Notes under the pieces: model-generated
What the model was told of the DNA's origin: nothing
The model's input: the letters and a program-made list of their open reading frames with translations, nothing else
Database searches by the model: none
In this document: positions 20,295-33,381 of the stretch, one piece after another
Layout of the letters: each line of letters begins with the position of its first letter
Position numbering within the stretch: the stretch's first letter is position 1
Translations under genes and position numbers: made by a program
Source: Pseudisothecium myosuroides
Taxonomy: Eukaryota > Streptophyta > Bryopsida > Hypnales > Lembophyllaceae
DNA: 64,000 nucleotides
Assembly (NCBI GenBank): GCA_951799445.1
Contig: OX637297.1
Coordinates: forward strand, 7,254,001 to 7,318,000
Direction: 5' to 3'

Positions 20295-23200
20295 GAATCA
20301 ATAATGCAGCTGCTCCACGATGACAACAGTTCCTACAAACAACCACAGCAGGCTCTAGCGCAACATTGTATAAATATGCGTTGATGGGTCTACTTCAAGG
20401 AGGTCTTCCACGTGATCAAAATGCAAAAGACCGCTACTTTGATCCTCTAGATTCCCTAAACATCTGGTAAAGACAACCTTCCAAGCCATTTTAGAGGGCA
20501 TACAATGAGCCGTCAATCCTACGTATTTCAAGGAAGATTAACTTTGCCATTGTTCATGATTTGCTAAATTCCTTTCCTGAACGTTCTTTACCTCCCTTTA
20601 TGATACTTTCTTTGCTTATCAAACAAAAATGCAAATAACTTTTTTAGAGGTTGAAGTGCGTTAGCGCTATGGTCATGGTTGTTTTCCCTGACTTGGCGAC
20701 AATTAGACAAACACGATGTCCAACACATCCAATAGCCCCTTCCTCTATTTAATAAAGTCTAATAAAGACAGCTTTAAATTTAACTTTCAAATAAAACACT
20801 CTCTTTTTTATCTTAACACATTAAAGTTTCATTTTATTGAAGTGTCTCAATTAAATTAACACTTATTACATTCAAAATTTTGAGTCATAATTGAAATGAG
20901 ATTCCAATGAGCAGTCAGCTTTGAAAAAGGCCTTATTAGACATGTTTAGATCGACAATATATCGTACGACATACTATGCCAGACAAACAACACAACACTT
21001 GGACCTTGAAATGTGTCCGACAAGACAATTCTAGCTACGGTCCGCACACTACATTTTGAAAACAATACATGGCAGTAGAGAAACATTGCTGTAAATTGAC
21101 ATGTAATTGAACAACGGACACACATGAGCTCCTTCTAAATTCATAGACTTCACTGTTATATGTCCATGATGTCTACTGCTCCTTCTCTGATCTTGACATT
21201 TCATTTTTCATGCTAGACTTGTTTGCATAGCTCTTGAATCCCTCCTTTTACAAGCATCCACCAAAGTCTTTTCCTTATGCAATGCTGCGAGAATAGCACA
21301 GAATACATTTAACTTTTTAAAAGTAGCATAAGTCATCCAGAGAATATTGAGCGCATAGAAATACGTACCTCAAATCTTAAAGGAATTATTGATTTTTAAA
21401 TCGGTAGTGCGGACAAAGACAACTGCAGAGGTGATACACAGAACTATGAGACACAAATCAATTGGAGAATGCTACGAATGGACTTCAAGATAATAACACA
21501 TGTTCACAACTAAGTTCACAAACCTTAGAGGAATGCCCAGGTACTGCTAAGCATTGTATGCTCTAGGGTTCATCAATATTGCCCGAACATAGTCCTCAAC
21601 ATATTCCTTATAGTGCCCAAGACCACATGGTTTATATTAGACTAGTTGATACACTAAAATGCACTAAGTCATTTTTAGGGTAAAAAACACTGTCACCACA
21701 AAGGCTATTAACAATTGCAATAGAGATGATGACCAGTGCAAGCAGTTTGAGGAACTTGGTTTGCAAAGCCTAATCACAAATTTGTCCCAAATAGCTCATA
21801 GTTCAACTTCAGCTGTACTTCCTGACAATACACAATGATTCACTTAACACTTAATATGTTTTAAAGCTTCATAATTGCACCGTCTTATTAGTGCACTACA
21901 GAGTTCCATCATCCCAATCAACATGCTTAAGATTTTACAAATCCAAAGTTCCACTAATTTATACTTTTTGCATTTCAACTCAATAAATTAGAATAACTCA
22001 AAGTACTGGCTTCTTGGTAGGCTAGAAAAGTTGTAGCACTCCACGGGATACTTCCTTGTTGTGTGCCTACCTTGTTTCACAAAGAATACTCTACGGGCTT
22101 CAATTTAATATCTAAAGTCCTCAAATTAACTGATAGCCTTGTCAAAATGGCAGGAGACATTGAAAAACACTCCCGCAACTTTGTACGTTACTAATAGTGC
22201 ACAACTTTCTTCGACAAGCCTTTCTACCTCTACATGAATGCGGAATGACCTAGAAATGTAAGCGACATGTTCAAAAAAGAAAGACATCACTTTGTCTTCT
22301 AGGCAAACCAGAACTAAGCATTATCTAATATACTAATTATTATCACAAAACTCTATTAAAAAATTGAGTACATCCTAAATTAGCACACTGCACAATCTTT
22401 GACCACTTGGCACCTATCCAAAACTCACCTCCTCAAGGTCTATTGATTAGTTAGCATCTCTTCCAATAAATGCGCCATACTTGGAATGGTTCTTTTCCCA
22501 TTCCTTCTTATACCGCTAACGCTTCTATTCCTGCTGGTCCAACTCTATACAATCGAGGAGATGAAATCAAATTTTGATGAGTCCATGACAAAATAATACA
22601 GTGTCTAAACAGTAATTCAAGTGTGCTAGTTTCAAATTCATGAGGGCATGACAATCATACCTTCATGTGACTCACTCGTAAAGGTAAAAGTACCCCCAGG
22701 TTTAAGGGATCAGCATCCAACACTCTAAGTATGGAAGTAAGTGGCTGCAATAGGTCATACAATTGTATCAAAGTCTACTATGGACCAAAATCTAGGAATT
22801 AGAATGGTCGATGATCATTATGAATGGAAGTAAAACACAACAATCCAACTTTCAACATACTTCATTTCATCGAATTCTCTTGGTACACCTCTTGCCGTTT
22901 AGAATTAAGTAGCCGTCCAAAGCACACACAATTCAGATGAAATTCATTAACACGGTAGTCTTGATCATGCTTGATAATCAAGAGATGCTGTCCCTTGGAT
23001 TTATCAAGGTGCTTTAAGAACTAAGCTTCTAAAGAACAAACTGCTTCACTTAGTAGTCCTCTTCAACTCAGGAAGTAGTCTTTTGTTATACAATTCATAT
23101 GTTCCACTCATGGATTCTTATCAACACACAAAACTAAGAGTTCTGCAAATGTGTTCTTCATCTCAGCTTTTCCGTGCTCTTGAAAGAGTTGTCAATCAAC

Positions 23201-24280
23201 ATTGAAGTTCACAGGATCTTATATTCGACAAAAGCTTGACAAAATACTCAACAGAAGCTATAAAACTTTCATACCTGCTTAGTGTTTTTATAACGTAATC
23301 ATTTTTTCCCACCTTCTATTTCAAATTATTCATCCTACAACAAAACATCTATTCCTCTTGCAACAATGGTAAACATCAGCCTATTGCCTTCTCAATTTCT
23401 TTGTGACACATCCTCAAAAAGTGACACGAAGTCTAGCAAACTGAAACCTACTTGTCCACAAATTTCATAAAATAACAAATGATACAACATGAACTAATCA
23501 TCTCTATTCTTTCTAAATGATGCATTTACCAAAATCCAATAAGCAATTTGGAGAATTGACAATCCAACTTACAAGACGTGATGTTGATTTGCCTTGTTGT
23601 ATTCACTAGTCAACATGCGGAGCACATAATACATTTACTTTAGAACTGCCATTATGCTGCATATAAAACCATCCATTTTGAACTGGTCCACTCTCCACAG
23701 ATGGTTATTTCTTTCATATGTCCGTCTCAATTGGCCACATTCTCCACTCCTGCCCTTCACAAATGGGCAAAAGTCCATATTTTTCAAAGTTTGAGGCTTA
23801 TTTCCTTGATAATTAGAGTGTATATGTCTTTGAACGTTGAGAAGGCCTCACAAATGTAATACAAACTTGATTATCTAAAGGTGCTCGAAAGTAAAAGTTA
23901 AAAATTCTTGATAGTATGTGCGCTATGGACTTCTAAAGATAGAGTTAAAACACTGTCACAATCCACATTCATTTGTAAAAGGACTCAAGTTTTATAAAGA
24001 AAGGCTTTGTATACCAAAAATTTTGAGTTTACTTCAAAGCACATATGAATAACTAAATGTTTGGCAATAGGAAATGCCATGTTATCTTTCTATTTTAAGA
24101 AAAATGGACTTTTATGTGTGCAGATATTGTCACAATTTAAATTTTTAATTTGACCATGTTAAAAGGATTTTTTCATAAAATGGTCTTTGCTAAAAATTTA
24201 TAAGATTTCTACCCTGGACTAATCTTGAATTTCAAGTTTCATCATTGTTTGGATACTTGCAGTGATAGTAGTTGTGCCAG
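20295..24280. other. 4 kb AT-rich region without recognisable gene
   Basis: No frame of useful length exists on either strand and no repeat, domain or RNA gene could be supported by eye. The uniform AT-rich, stop-dense composition fits eroded transposon or long intronic sequence. A large intron cannot be ruled out. Confidence 0.5.
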
Positions 24281-24286
24281 GGACTG

Positions 24287-24314
24287 TGACGTCACCTGTC
24301 GGGCATGACGTGGG
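24287..24314 (+). promoter_or_regulatory. Pair of ACGT-core bZIP-like sites
   Basis: TGACGTCA (24287-24294) is a perfect CRE/TGA-type palindrome and is followed by ATGACGTGGG (about 24305-24314), an ABRE-like core. They stand at the point where base composition becomes less AT-rich, about 480 bp upstream of the coding frame starting near 24771, followed by a CTCTCTCTCG tract. This looks like a promoter of the broken gene downstream. Sites this short can occur by chance. Confidence 0.35.
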
Positions 24315-24770
24315 GTAGCCACATGTAGGTCAGTCACTGGAAGTTCACTGTTAGGGTTTGGTGCGATCTCCTCTCTCTCGTTGAGAGCTTGCTGTCGCAG
24401 TGCTTTCGTCTAGCTGTGTTTGTCTTGTAGGTGCGTTTTGTGTTTGTGCCAGCGGGTTAGGGTTTGGCTGGCACGTCTCTCAAGGCTCAAGCGCAAACAT
24501 ATTTGTGAAGTGCAGTAACTATAGTTTACAATTTCAAGCTAACTAAAGTTGCCATGTCTACATTGGATTGGAGGTCTTTCAAGTTTAGTTAAGCTCAAAA
24601 CACAATGGAGTAGAAAAAGCAAAAAGGCAGCTACTGGTAGAGACTGTTGCAAATTGGGTAAGCTTGTAGTTGTGGTTTGTTTTATGGAGCTTGTGAGGTG
24701 AAGTTCCTTTCTGTTGCTTTGTGATATAGCTCATTCATTGGAGTTTAAGGTTTAGTGTAATTACGGCGTG

Positions 24771-26465
24771 GTGTTTGAAATTGTGAAGCCACAGTTACAG
24801 GGTTTGGAGGTCCCGTACTGTGGAGTCGACTGCATTGGCAAAGAAAAGGGTTGGAAAAAGGCAACTTGGCCCACAAGAGAAGATTGTTGTTGAAGTTGAA
24901 AAGATCAAAAGCGGTGATGGAGCGGCAAAGCAAGAACGACCTTGCCTAGCTAGCTTCTCAGAATGCTAGACAAAAATTGTGTCGGATTACCAGATTGGAA
25001 TCAATTGCCTTTACAGAACCGAGCTATAGTGGCCTGTAGTTTTTGGAGGCCAAGGACGATGTACAAGATTGTTTGTTAGAGAGGGAAGAACATAGGATAG
25101 CTTTGTCTATTGCAAAGGCCATTCAATCCAGCTTAGAAGCTTATCCTGGACCAAATACAAGGAAGTCGGTGCTGAGCAGGACATTAGGGCATGGTTTAAT
25201 TAAGGGGGACCTCCCTGATCATGTCCTACCATCAAGGTCTGTAATAGCTTATTAAGAGATTGTTGATGGAGTGAATGCTCGATTAGGTGCGATCAAGGGT
25301 TGCCATAGTTCGGCGCACCTGGCTATAAAGCATACTATACTGGATGCTACTGTTAGCGCTCATCGGAATTCTTCAATGAAGGAGGTAGCAAGAGCACTTG
25401 GAATCCACCATCGCCACATTAGTAAGGCAATTTCAAAGCGAGAGTTGATGCAAAATGGAGGTGAATTTTTAGTTGTTCTCAGTATTCAAAGAAGATGTAC
25501 TGATTGTTTAGGCGAGAAAGAGAAGGAGGTGATTGTAAGCTGGTGGGTGGTGGAGACTAGGGTTTTACCTAATAAAAAAGATGTTACAAAGAAGAGGTTG
25601 GGCCCAGGAGTGTTCGATGAAAAAACAACCCACTATTTACAGAAGATAGAGGTACAAATTTCTTAAACTTGTAATTTCATGCAGCTGCTAATTGGCTTGA
25701 GGGCATTATTCAGTTCATTGACTTTGTACACATATTAATGTATTGTGTTTTACTTGTACATCATTTAAGTGGAGTTGGAGGGAGTGCGACCTGCAGTAGT
25801 GGTCCATACACTACCTGTACTAGTGCGTAGTTCTAGTGTAGATTGTGCGCATGTTACTAGAAAGTCCTAGATGGCAAAGGGAAATGAAAGAAGAAGTCCT
25901 TGAAAGTCTTACTGATTTTCATCATAGTCTTGTAAGAGTATGTTTCAATGTTGGCAAAGTAATAACATGCAGCATGTAGTCTTTTTAGAGACTATTAAAG
26001 TAGTATTAGCATGGAGTTACATACTTATATGTCGTTTGTATTGACTGTGCAGGTTGCATTCTTTAAGTGGTTTAGAATTGCTCATGTCAAGGTGCTGGTG
26101 CAACTACGTACATTCGCAGGGTTGAGACCATTTTTTGCAAAAGGCTATCAGAATGAAATACGTGCTGCTGCATATATCATGTTGAATTGGATGAGTTGCG
26201 GATTGGGTTTAACTTCATGCAATGTTGGAAGGACAGCAACCATGACTGCCAACATTGTGAGGCATCTTCCATCAAATATGAAAGGTTGACAGAGATGTGG
26301 CATGCCATAGTTTGCCCAAAAGGTGAATTCAAGCAATGGCATGATGTGAAATGCTTATGCGGAGAGTGTGCAAAGTGTGGTGTGGCAAAATTGCTTCTTT
26401 GTCTGACTGAAGTAGATGGATCAGATGGTCAAGTGGTAGAATGGAGGAGGGTGGAAGTACACTAG
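24771..26465 (+). pseudogene. Transposase-like gene with HTH and Cys-rich domain, broken
   Basis: One frame runs from about 24771 to 25666, interrupted only by TAG 24947-24949, TAG 25037-25039 and TAA 25253-25255. It includes an HTH-like stretch, EVARALGIHHRHISKAIS. After a probable intron (acceptor TGTGCAG at 26052) the protein continues VAFFKWFRIAHVKVLVQLRTF AGLRPFF. After a one-base shift near 26184 it reads FNFMQCWKDSNHDCQHC, CPKGEFKQWHDVKCLCGEC and AKCGVAKLLLC, a Cys-rich zinc-ribbon-like block. This HTH plus RTF..LRP.F plus Cys block pattern occurs in N-terminal halves of transposase-like proteins of lower plants and animals (from memory). No catalytic half follows, so the gene is truncated as well as interrupted. 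Confidence 0.5.
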
Positions 26466-26982
26466 ACCCCATACACTTTCGGCAAAACTCCAATGTACAT
26501 AGTTTGTAAGAAGTACTAAAAAAGTACTAAATAATACTTTCCTGAGGGGCGCTCCGCGACTATTCCGATCGTGTGGCTGCGATCTGTAGATCTAGATCGA
26601 CCAATGCGATCGAAGTCAACTGTCAGAAATGTGATTTGGCCACCAACTTGACTTGCCGCGATTCCGGCTTCGATGCTCTTTTGTGAGTTGTTACTGCTTA
26701 AAATACTAAAGTCATGGATAGGTGGCGTATGGGAGACCCTCAAACCAGATTTAGATCTGCGTTTTTGAATTATAGGCTAAGAGAAATGGCGCCAAGTTCC
26801 TGCCCTTCAATTTCTCATTCATTTTGCAAGCCAAATCATCCATAGTGGAAAATTTGACTCAATTTAAGGGGCAAAACCTATGGAATTTTGACGATTTGTA
26901 TTATTTTTGAGATGAACCTTGGATGAAGAACCATTTCCCACACATGCTAAGAAAAAACAAAATTCCAATCAATTTTAAGGGG
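26466..26982. other. No gene seen
   Basis: The segment 26540-26760 has more GC (CGATCGTGTGGCTGCGATCTG) but no supported frame; the remainder is AT-rich. Confidence 0.45.
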
Positions 26983-27460
26983 TTCACATTTGATTGTAGA
27001 AGTGAACCCACCAAGTGAAACAAATTTTTGAGCACCTAAAAAATAACTTTGTTTGATTTGACATAGTACCACACTTCATAAATTTATGTGTTTACAAAAT
27101 TTAAGCATGACCTTCGTCCAAATCCAATAAACTTTACGCCAAGTGCATCTTCAATCCCCATTTTTTTTGGCTAACGTGTACAAATTAAAAAAGGAACACA
27201 TTTGTTTTCCGTTTTTTTTTTAAACGGATTCACATTTGATTGTAGAAATGAACCCACCAAGTGAAACAAATTTTTGAGCACCTAAAAAATAACTTTGTTT
27301 GATTTGACGTAGTACCTCACTTCATAAATTTATGTGTTTACAAAATTTAAGCATAATCTTCGTCCAAATCCAAAAAACTTTACGTTGGGGTGCATCTTCA
27401 GTTCCCTTTTTTTTGGCTAACATGTAGAAATTAAAAAGGGAACCCATTTGTTTGTAGAGT
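26983..27460. repeat. 246-bp tandem duplication
   Basis: TTCACATTTGATTGTAGAA starts unit 1 at 26983 and unit 2 at 27229. The copies share nearly all of their length (AACCCACCAAGTGAAACAAA, TTTTTGGCTAAC) with scattered substitutions and small indels. Confidence 0.9.
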
Positions 27461-28291
27461 AATTTTTTCATCATTTGAAATACAACTATTTCTCAAAGAC
27501 ATCACATGGACTTTACTACTTCAATTATGTGATGTTGTCAACAAAGATTTAGGCACACAAAATAAAATAAAAAAGATTTTCTAGATAGTGGGCGGATTAC
27601 GTACTCAACATTCAAATGAAAAGATTTTCTAGCTAGTGGGCAGATTTATTGCCACTAATGCCCAAACTGAAAGAAAACAAGTGATGGCGGGTTGCCACCA
27701 CCTCTCCACGTTCAGGTGACCAGTGACCTCCGGTCCACGACTTCGACAAATAGGTGACCGCCAGTAGTCATCTCGCACCTTTGCTTCGGTAGTCCAGTCG
27801 CTCCTGCATTAACAAAGTTCTGTAGCGCGGATTGAGGCGGAGGAACTATTTGAGCAATTGAGCGTGCTTGTGTATTCACGGGCGTGGAATGTGTACCTTT
27901 TGTTTGTTATGAGAGATGCTTCGGCGCACGGAATGCGTGTGTGTGTGTTTACGGTCACGGGATTGCGTTGGCATTTGCGCTTTGCGGTTCTAGTGAGAGG
28001 ATTTCAGGATTGTGAGATTGGGATTCACTGCACCAAACATTAGTATTTTGGTACTAGGCAGTGCTATCACTAGTAAGAACCCTAGACCCGCATTCGTTCT
28101 TTTGTTGGCTTCCTGGCTACTTGTGAAGGCCATGTTGAATTTTTTTTGCAGCTACTTACATTTCTACTTCTGTGATTTTGGGATTTTAGAGTGCTCAATC
28201 TGTTGGGTACCTTTAGGATTTAGAAATGCGGACTTTGGGACTGAGATCTACAGCTCATGTCAATGTGGTTTAGGGTTCAGGGTTTACTGGA
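27461..28291. other. Leader/promoter region of the following ORF; no gene
   Basis: AAAGATTTTCTAG occurs twice (about 27573 and 27620). From 27690 the sequence turns GC-richer (CCACCACCTCTCCACG). Open frames at 27858-28332 lack protein-like composition. It fits the 5' region of the ORF starting at 28292. Confidence 0.35.
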
Positions 28292-29812
28292 ATGGAGACC
28301 TCGCAAAGTACACAATCGGGCAAGGGTCCTAAGCCCAATGCGAGTAAGGGAAGAGTTACTGTCTCGAAGTCCAGGGACAGTGGACGGAAGGAGAAAGATG
28401 ATGCAAAGACAGGAACGGAGGGTCCGAAGAAGGTGAGGTCAACTTCTAAACAGCGGCGGGGGAGTGCTGATCCTCAAAGCAGCTCAGAGGAAGACCCAAG
28501 TAATGAAGAACGGGATCTGAAAAAGGAGGAATTGGGCAGCTCACACGTAGGATCTCGGAAGAGACCCATGGTTAGAGTCAAGAAGGCCAAGCTCTATGAA
28601 TCTCTGGACGTCGACGCTGAAATTGCAAACTTGAAGCAACCACCCAAGAAGCTCAGTCGTGAAGATTTCGCCAGGAAATATGGCCTGTGCGATGAGTCAA
28701 TGGGGAATCCACACTGTTTTTGGAAGAATTCACTGCCGACCAAATTGGTGAGGAAATACTTTGGGGAGTCGGTTGGTGAGGGTGGATGGAACGGCTACTT
28801 GTAGCAGCAGTGTGAGCACGCTGCTCTGAGGGACAGGGTCAAGGAGCTACACCCTATTATGTATCAGCATAGCCTTGCCGAGGTACCTGGATTAATCAAG
28901 GTACACTTTACAGAGGGAGTCGCTCTGGAGTATGAGAAAGGAGTTCAAGAGGTCAACTGGTGTCTATTCAGGGAAGAAACAAACAAGAGGCAACGGAATC
29001 GTTACGAGCAGGACCTAAAGAAACTGCAGGCATTGAAGGCCACTCTGCAAACTTCGTCCAAATGTGTAGAAATTCGAGGGTAGGACTGGCGTTCCATCAA
29101 GGTGGAGCCAGGCACGACGAAGGTGAAGTTGGAAGGGGGTGGGGGTAGCGGGAAGGCACTTCCTGGTTTGTCAAGGTCCAAACTTGGGGAAACAGGTGGG
29201 GAGTTGGGTGTGTCTACAGATTTCGAGGGACCTGAATTGCAGCGAGGAGGGAGGAATTTGTCTAAGGTTGTTGCAACAGAGCGTCAGCTCAAAGTTGAGT
29301 CCCTCATGAGCGTTGTGCACATAGAAGGGGAGGTCATTAAAATTCAGCATAAGGAGGCAGAATCGGCTCTTCAAAACTGCCAATGGAGAAAGAGGGAGAT
29401 TGAGTGCCTTGTGGGCACTTTCAAGGGGCAGAAAGAGGTCAAAACCAAGCTCATAGAAGACATGCAGTGCAAAGGGGTGGACGTGGGTCGTGAGCTAATT
29501 AAACTGGAAATGCTGCAGGAGCAGTTGGCATTAGAAGAGCAGAACTTAATTGACGCCAATTTGCAGCTTCAGCGAGCAGAGACTGATTTGACTTCGGTGG
29601 CACAGAAGATTCAATGCCATCAACTGGAATTTGATGCATTGGTTGCTCTATCTTGGTCTTTGAAGAGGGCAAAGGCGGGTACTGGTTTTACCTCGAGGCC
29701 TATGGTTTATGCCCCATTGGAAGGAACCCCTTTGGAATTGACCTCCTTCAATAATGAGACATCATCACAGTGTGCTCCCTCTGCTCCTTGTCATTCCCTC
29801 ATTGTGACATAA
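28292..29812 (+). pseudogene. Charged coiled-coil protein ORF broken by two amber codons
   Basis: A single frame of 507 codons from ATG 28292 to TAA 29810-29812 is interrupted only by TAG 28802-28804 and TAG 29081-29083. Residues 1-100 are Lys/Ser/Glu-rich and look disordered (SKSRDSGRKEKDDAKTG). The middle has LSREDFARKYGLCDESM and FWKNSLPTKLVRKYFG. The last third (about 330-450) is a long amphipathic helix of coiled-coil type (EMLQEQLALEEQNLIDANLQ). No enzyme motif is seen and I do not recognise the family. The first amber is followed directly by two CAG codons, so Gln is the likely original residue. It may be a transposon accessory protein or a decayed host gene. Confidence 0.5.
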
Positions 29813-31480
29813 TAGTTTCTTCATGCAGACATTTGTACCATCCGTTCTGTGCATCTGTTTTGTTTGTCAATGAACCGGTTAGTGGCACATTCTGTATTCT
29901 AGTGTACAAAACTTCGTTGTAACAACCGTAATTGTAATATATATGAAATGCACGGTGTGTGAATTGTATTTCTTTTATAGAGGTTGGAAGTGCTGTACAG
30001 TGAAACTCATTTGTTGTACTATTTGATTTGTTTTCCCTTACTAAAGCATACTTATTGTCTTGCCTGTTGTTCTATCTACTCAGACTACTGTGCATAAGAG
30101 TTGACAAAAATGGATGGTATTATATTCACTTTGTGTTGAACATACTTATTTCAAAGAATTGATTTGTATCAAACGTAAATATTTTAGAGGTTGAAGTAGT
30201 ATTTTGATTCTTGAGTCCTTCATTACGAACTTCTACTGTGATGATACTTCTCCTATAGAATTTCATTTCTTCGGGTGTACACTCTATGGTAGTGTATTGA
30301 AAAGGGTTATGTTAATCGAATTTATGGCATATGTACAATGGACAGAGTACTAAATGTAGCGCGCGTTTTTCAGGCTGAAGAGTGTATGGACTAAACCTGA
30401 TTTGGTATACTATTTCAATTTGATTTCTTATACTAAGACATACTTAGTGTCCTGGTTTGTATGAAAATGTATTGTTAACTTTTCATTGACGGACCACTAT
30501 TTCACAGATTTGTACCGAATGTAGCGTATTGAATTGTGTTTGTGTCAATCATACTTAATAGGTTCAGTATTTTAACAAATGATATGTACTCTTTTTTGTG
30601 ATGATACGTTACATACAGAAGTTCTATTGTCTATGAGTACAATATTACAGAACTAGGTTGTTGTACCGGTTTAGGTAGGTTGTTTAAAATAATGCATTAT
30701 TAAATGTACCCTGTGTATTATGCATGTAGTAGTTTTCCCTGAAATTGAGTAGGTGTACTTCTTCAGTTCTATTATTTCATACTAAACATACTTAGTTTTG
30801 TTTACTAATCATACTTACTGCCTTGGTTTGTATTAAAATCTACATGGAGTATTGTGAACTTATTACTGATATAGTGCTATTACACTCGTATGTACTTAAT
30901 GTAGGGTAGGAAATTGAGCTTGTGTCAAACGTACTTTTTAGATTTATTCTTTCCAAAAATTACACTTGCACTCTTTTTCGGTGATACCTTTCATACAGAA
31001 ATTCTATCGTCCCTAGGTACTGTACATAATAGCTTACAAGAGTATTGGGTTACAAGGGTGACTACAACGTACTTAGTGGCCTCCTTTGTATTCAATTGTA
31101 CTTAGAGTATTGTTCATTCAGTATTGACATAATACTATCATAGTGATAGGTATTAAATGTATGGTTTTCAATTGAATTTGGATTGAACGTACTTAGTAAG
31201 GTTACTTTTTAAGAATGTCAATTTGTATCAAGAGCACTTCAAGTTAAAAGTATAAATGTTCCTCTTATTTTCTTGTCTTTCAATGTACTCTTCTTCTTTG
31301 TTGATACTTTTCTTACAGAATGTCATTTTTCTTGGTGTGCAGTATATCGTATTTTACATATTTAGGTTGTCATAACAGTACTTGTATACTTCATAAAATA
31401 ATGGACGATATTAAATGTACTGCGTGTATTATGACTGGAGTAGTTAAACTCAAGTACCGCGTGTATTGTGAGTAGAATTT
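29813..31480. repeat. Degenerate ~350-bp tandem repeats, T-rich
   Basis: The motif TGATAC(5-6 nt)T(A/T)CAGAA followed by TTCTAT and GTAC recurs at about 30241, 30601, 30981 and 31301 (spacing 360, 380, 320). A second shared block, CATACTTAGTG..CTGGTTTGTAT, recurs near 30045, 30445, 30810 and 31068 in fixed order with it. The units are strongly diverged, so this is an old array. No coding frame is supported. Confidence 0.55.
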
Positions 31481-31522
31481 GTAGTTAAACTGAACTTTAG
31501 CATTGCGATTCTGATTGTGCAG

Positions 31523-32895
31523 ATTCCGGGTAGAGCTTTGCCCATCCTGCAATCTCTCTAGCGAATTTCACGGAGGGAGCAACTAGCCAAGCTGTCTGTT
31601 CACCAAAGGCTGCGGGTTGGAGAAGTGTTGAAGTGTTCAAAATTGTAGAAGACATTGGTCCAAAGGAAGCAATTGACTCGAAGGACACGAAAAAGAGACC
31701 TTGGGGTGAAGTGGATAGTCTGGCTGTAAAAGTGAAGCAAAGAAAGAAGAAAAAAATTGCGCGGAAGGTTTTGACAAAGAATGACATGTGTGATGAGCCT
31801 GAATTCAGTTCAGAGAAGGAGTCAAGCGAGGATGGGCTCACAAGGAAGGTGCTGCACTTGCCCTCTAGCTCTGGTACCACTATTTCCATTGAAGATGTCA
31901 ACGGAGTGGATAAAAATGGTGGGGATGATGAAGTAATGAAATCACCTGTTGGAAATTCTGAAGACCCAATCTGGGTTAGTTCCCTTTCATCGCTGGTATT
32001 GACTGCATTACGTGGACGACGGGAAGTTCATACATTTCAAGGACAGCCTCATGTGGCAAGTCTACTCGGAGGAAGAGAGGGGGCTACCCTGAAGAAAAAG
32101 GAGGCAATTCAGAAAGATGCAGGGAAGGCGGTGGGAGCGGCAATGGGAGATGTTGGGGAGGAGATGACTGCAAACGAGGCAAATGTACGTGATGGCCAGC
32201 ATGCAGGGTCAGCTGCTGAGATACAAAAATTGGCGCCTGAGGTAGTCGTAGTGCCTATGGACAAAGGCTTGAAGTATGAGCTCGAGGAACGTGTGCCTGC
32301 AGATGTAGGGGAGAACATGGGATTTGGTAAGTTAATTGTTGGGGAGAGGAAGGGCAACGGTGAGGGACAGGTTAGGGATGGGACTGGTTTAGATGAGGAA
32401 AATGTTCGGGAGGGTAAGACTTCTAATGAGGGAGATGTCGGACATGTTAGAAATTTTGATGAGGGACATTATGGGGAAGGGAGGGTTTCAGATGAGGGAG
32501 ACTGTGGTCTACAAAAGAGTGAAAGTGATGGAGATGCTGTGAAGGAGCTTATTACTCATGTGCAAGTCGCTCGTGAAGTAGCTGTTCGGGAGCGGCACCT
32601 TGCAGGATCAGAGGAAAGAAAGGAAGAACTCGTGGAAGTGGCGGTGCAAGCTAGATTGGAGGAAGAAAGCAAGAAGCTTGCGGCAGTGGCGTCGGAAGCT
32701 GGAACAGAGGAAAAGAAGGAGAAGCCTCAAGTCTTGTCTCTAGAGGCAGCCAAAGTGAAGAAAACGAAGACGAAGAAAAGGGAGAAGAAGGAAGGGAAGA
32801 TGAATCAGAAGGAGTCGGATGCTGAAGACGGAACTCAAACATCCGTAGAAACATTATATTCATTAAAATGGGAGGGTAGGGCCCTCTCAAATTAA
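31523..32895 (+). pseudogene. Glu/Lys-rich ORF with chimeric, transposon-derived C-terminus
   Basis: After a possible splice acceptor (TTGTGCAG, 31522) a frame with one TAG at 31531-31533 runs to 32895. It is low-complexity and highly charged: KQRKKKKIARK near the start (an NLS-like stretch), repeated NEGDVG/DEGDCG units in the middle, and EEKKEKPQ ... KKTKTKKREKKEGK near the end. No known domain is seen. The last ~13 codons (YSLKWEGRALSN) lie in the end of the DUF7869 element that begins at 32854, so the original C-terminus was lost to an insertion. It could be a downstream exon of the gene at 28292, but that ORF has its own stop. Confidence 0.4.
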
Positions 32896-33381
32896 TATTA
32901 GGCCTTCAAAGGCTCGATGAGTGAATCAAAATGGGCTTCACTTTAGCTCTATAATCACATATTATAATACATTCAAAGTAGCAATTTCCATTAAAATGAG
33001 AGTCTTTCAAACAATATGTGTCTTGAACTAAATATTGCATCGTTTTTTGTCAAAAACTCCATATACTCCACAACGAAGCAAACATTAAATGTAATACCAA
33101 ATACATTAATACGGTCTACATATTGATTGCAATATGGAGTTTGCAAACACATCAAGAAAATATGTATTATCCACTAGATATATATAACTCTAGTTGTACC
33201 TATAGAAATCATTACTAAAACATTGATAACCCTAAAACAACAACCTCTCATCTATATGAGAATACAAAATATAATGCTTCCGTTACAATCATGTGAAAGC
33301 ATATTGTAGACATATAAAAATCAAATAGCACTCTATAACATATAGCTAACAACGTACTTCGACTCTCATAAAACCACCGGT

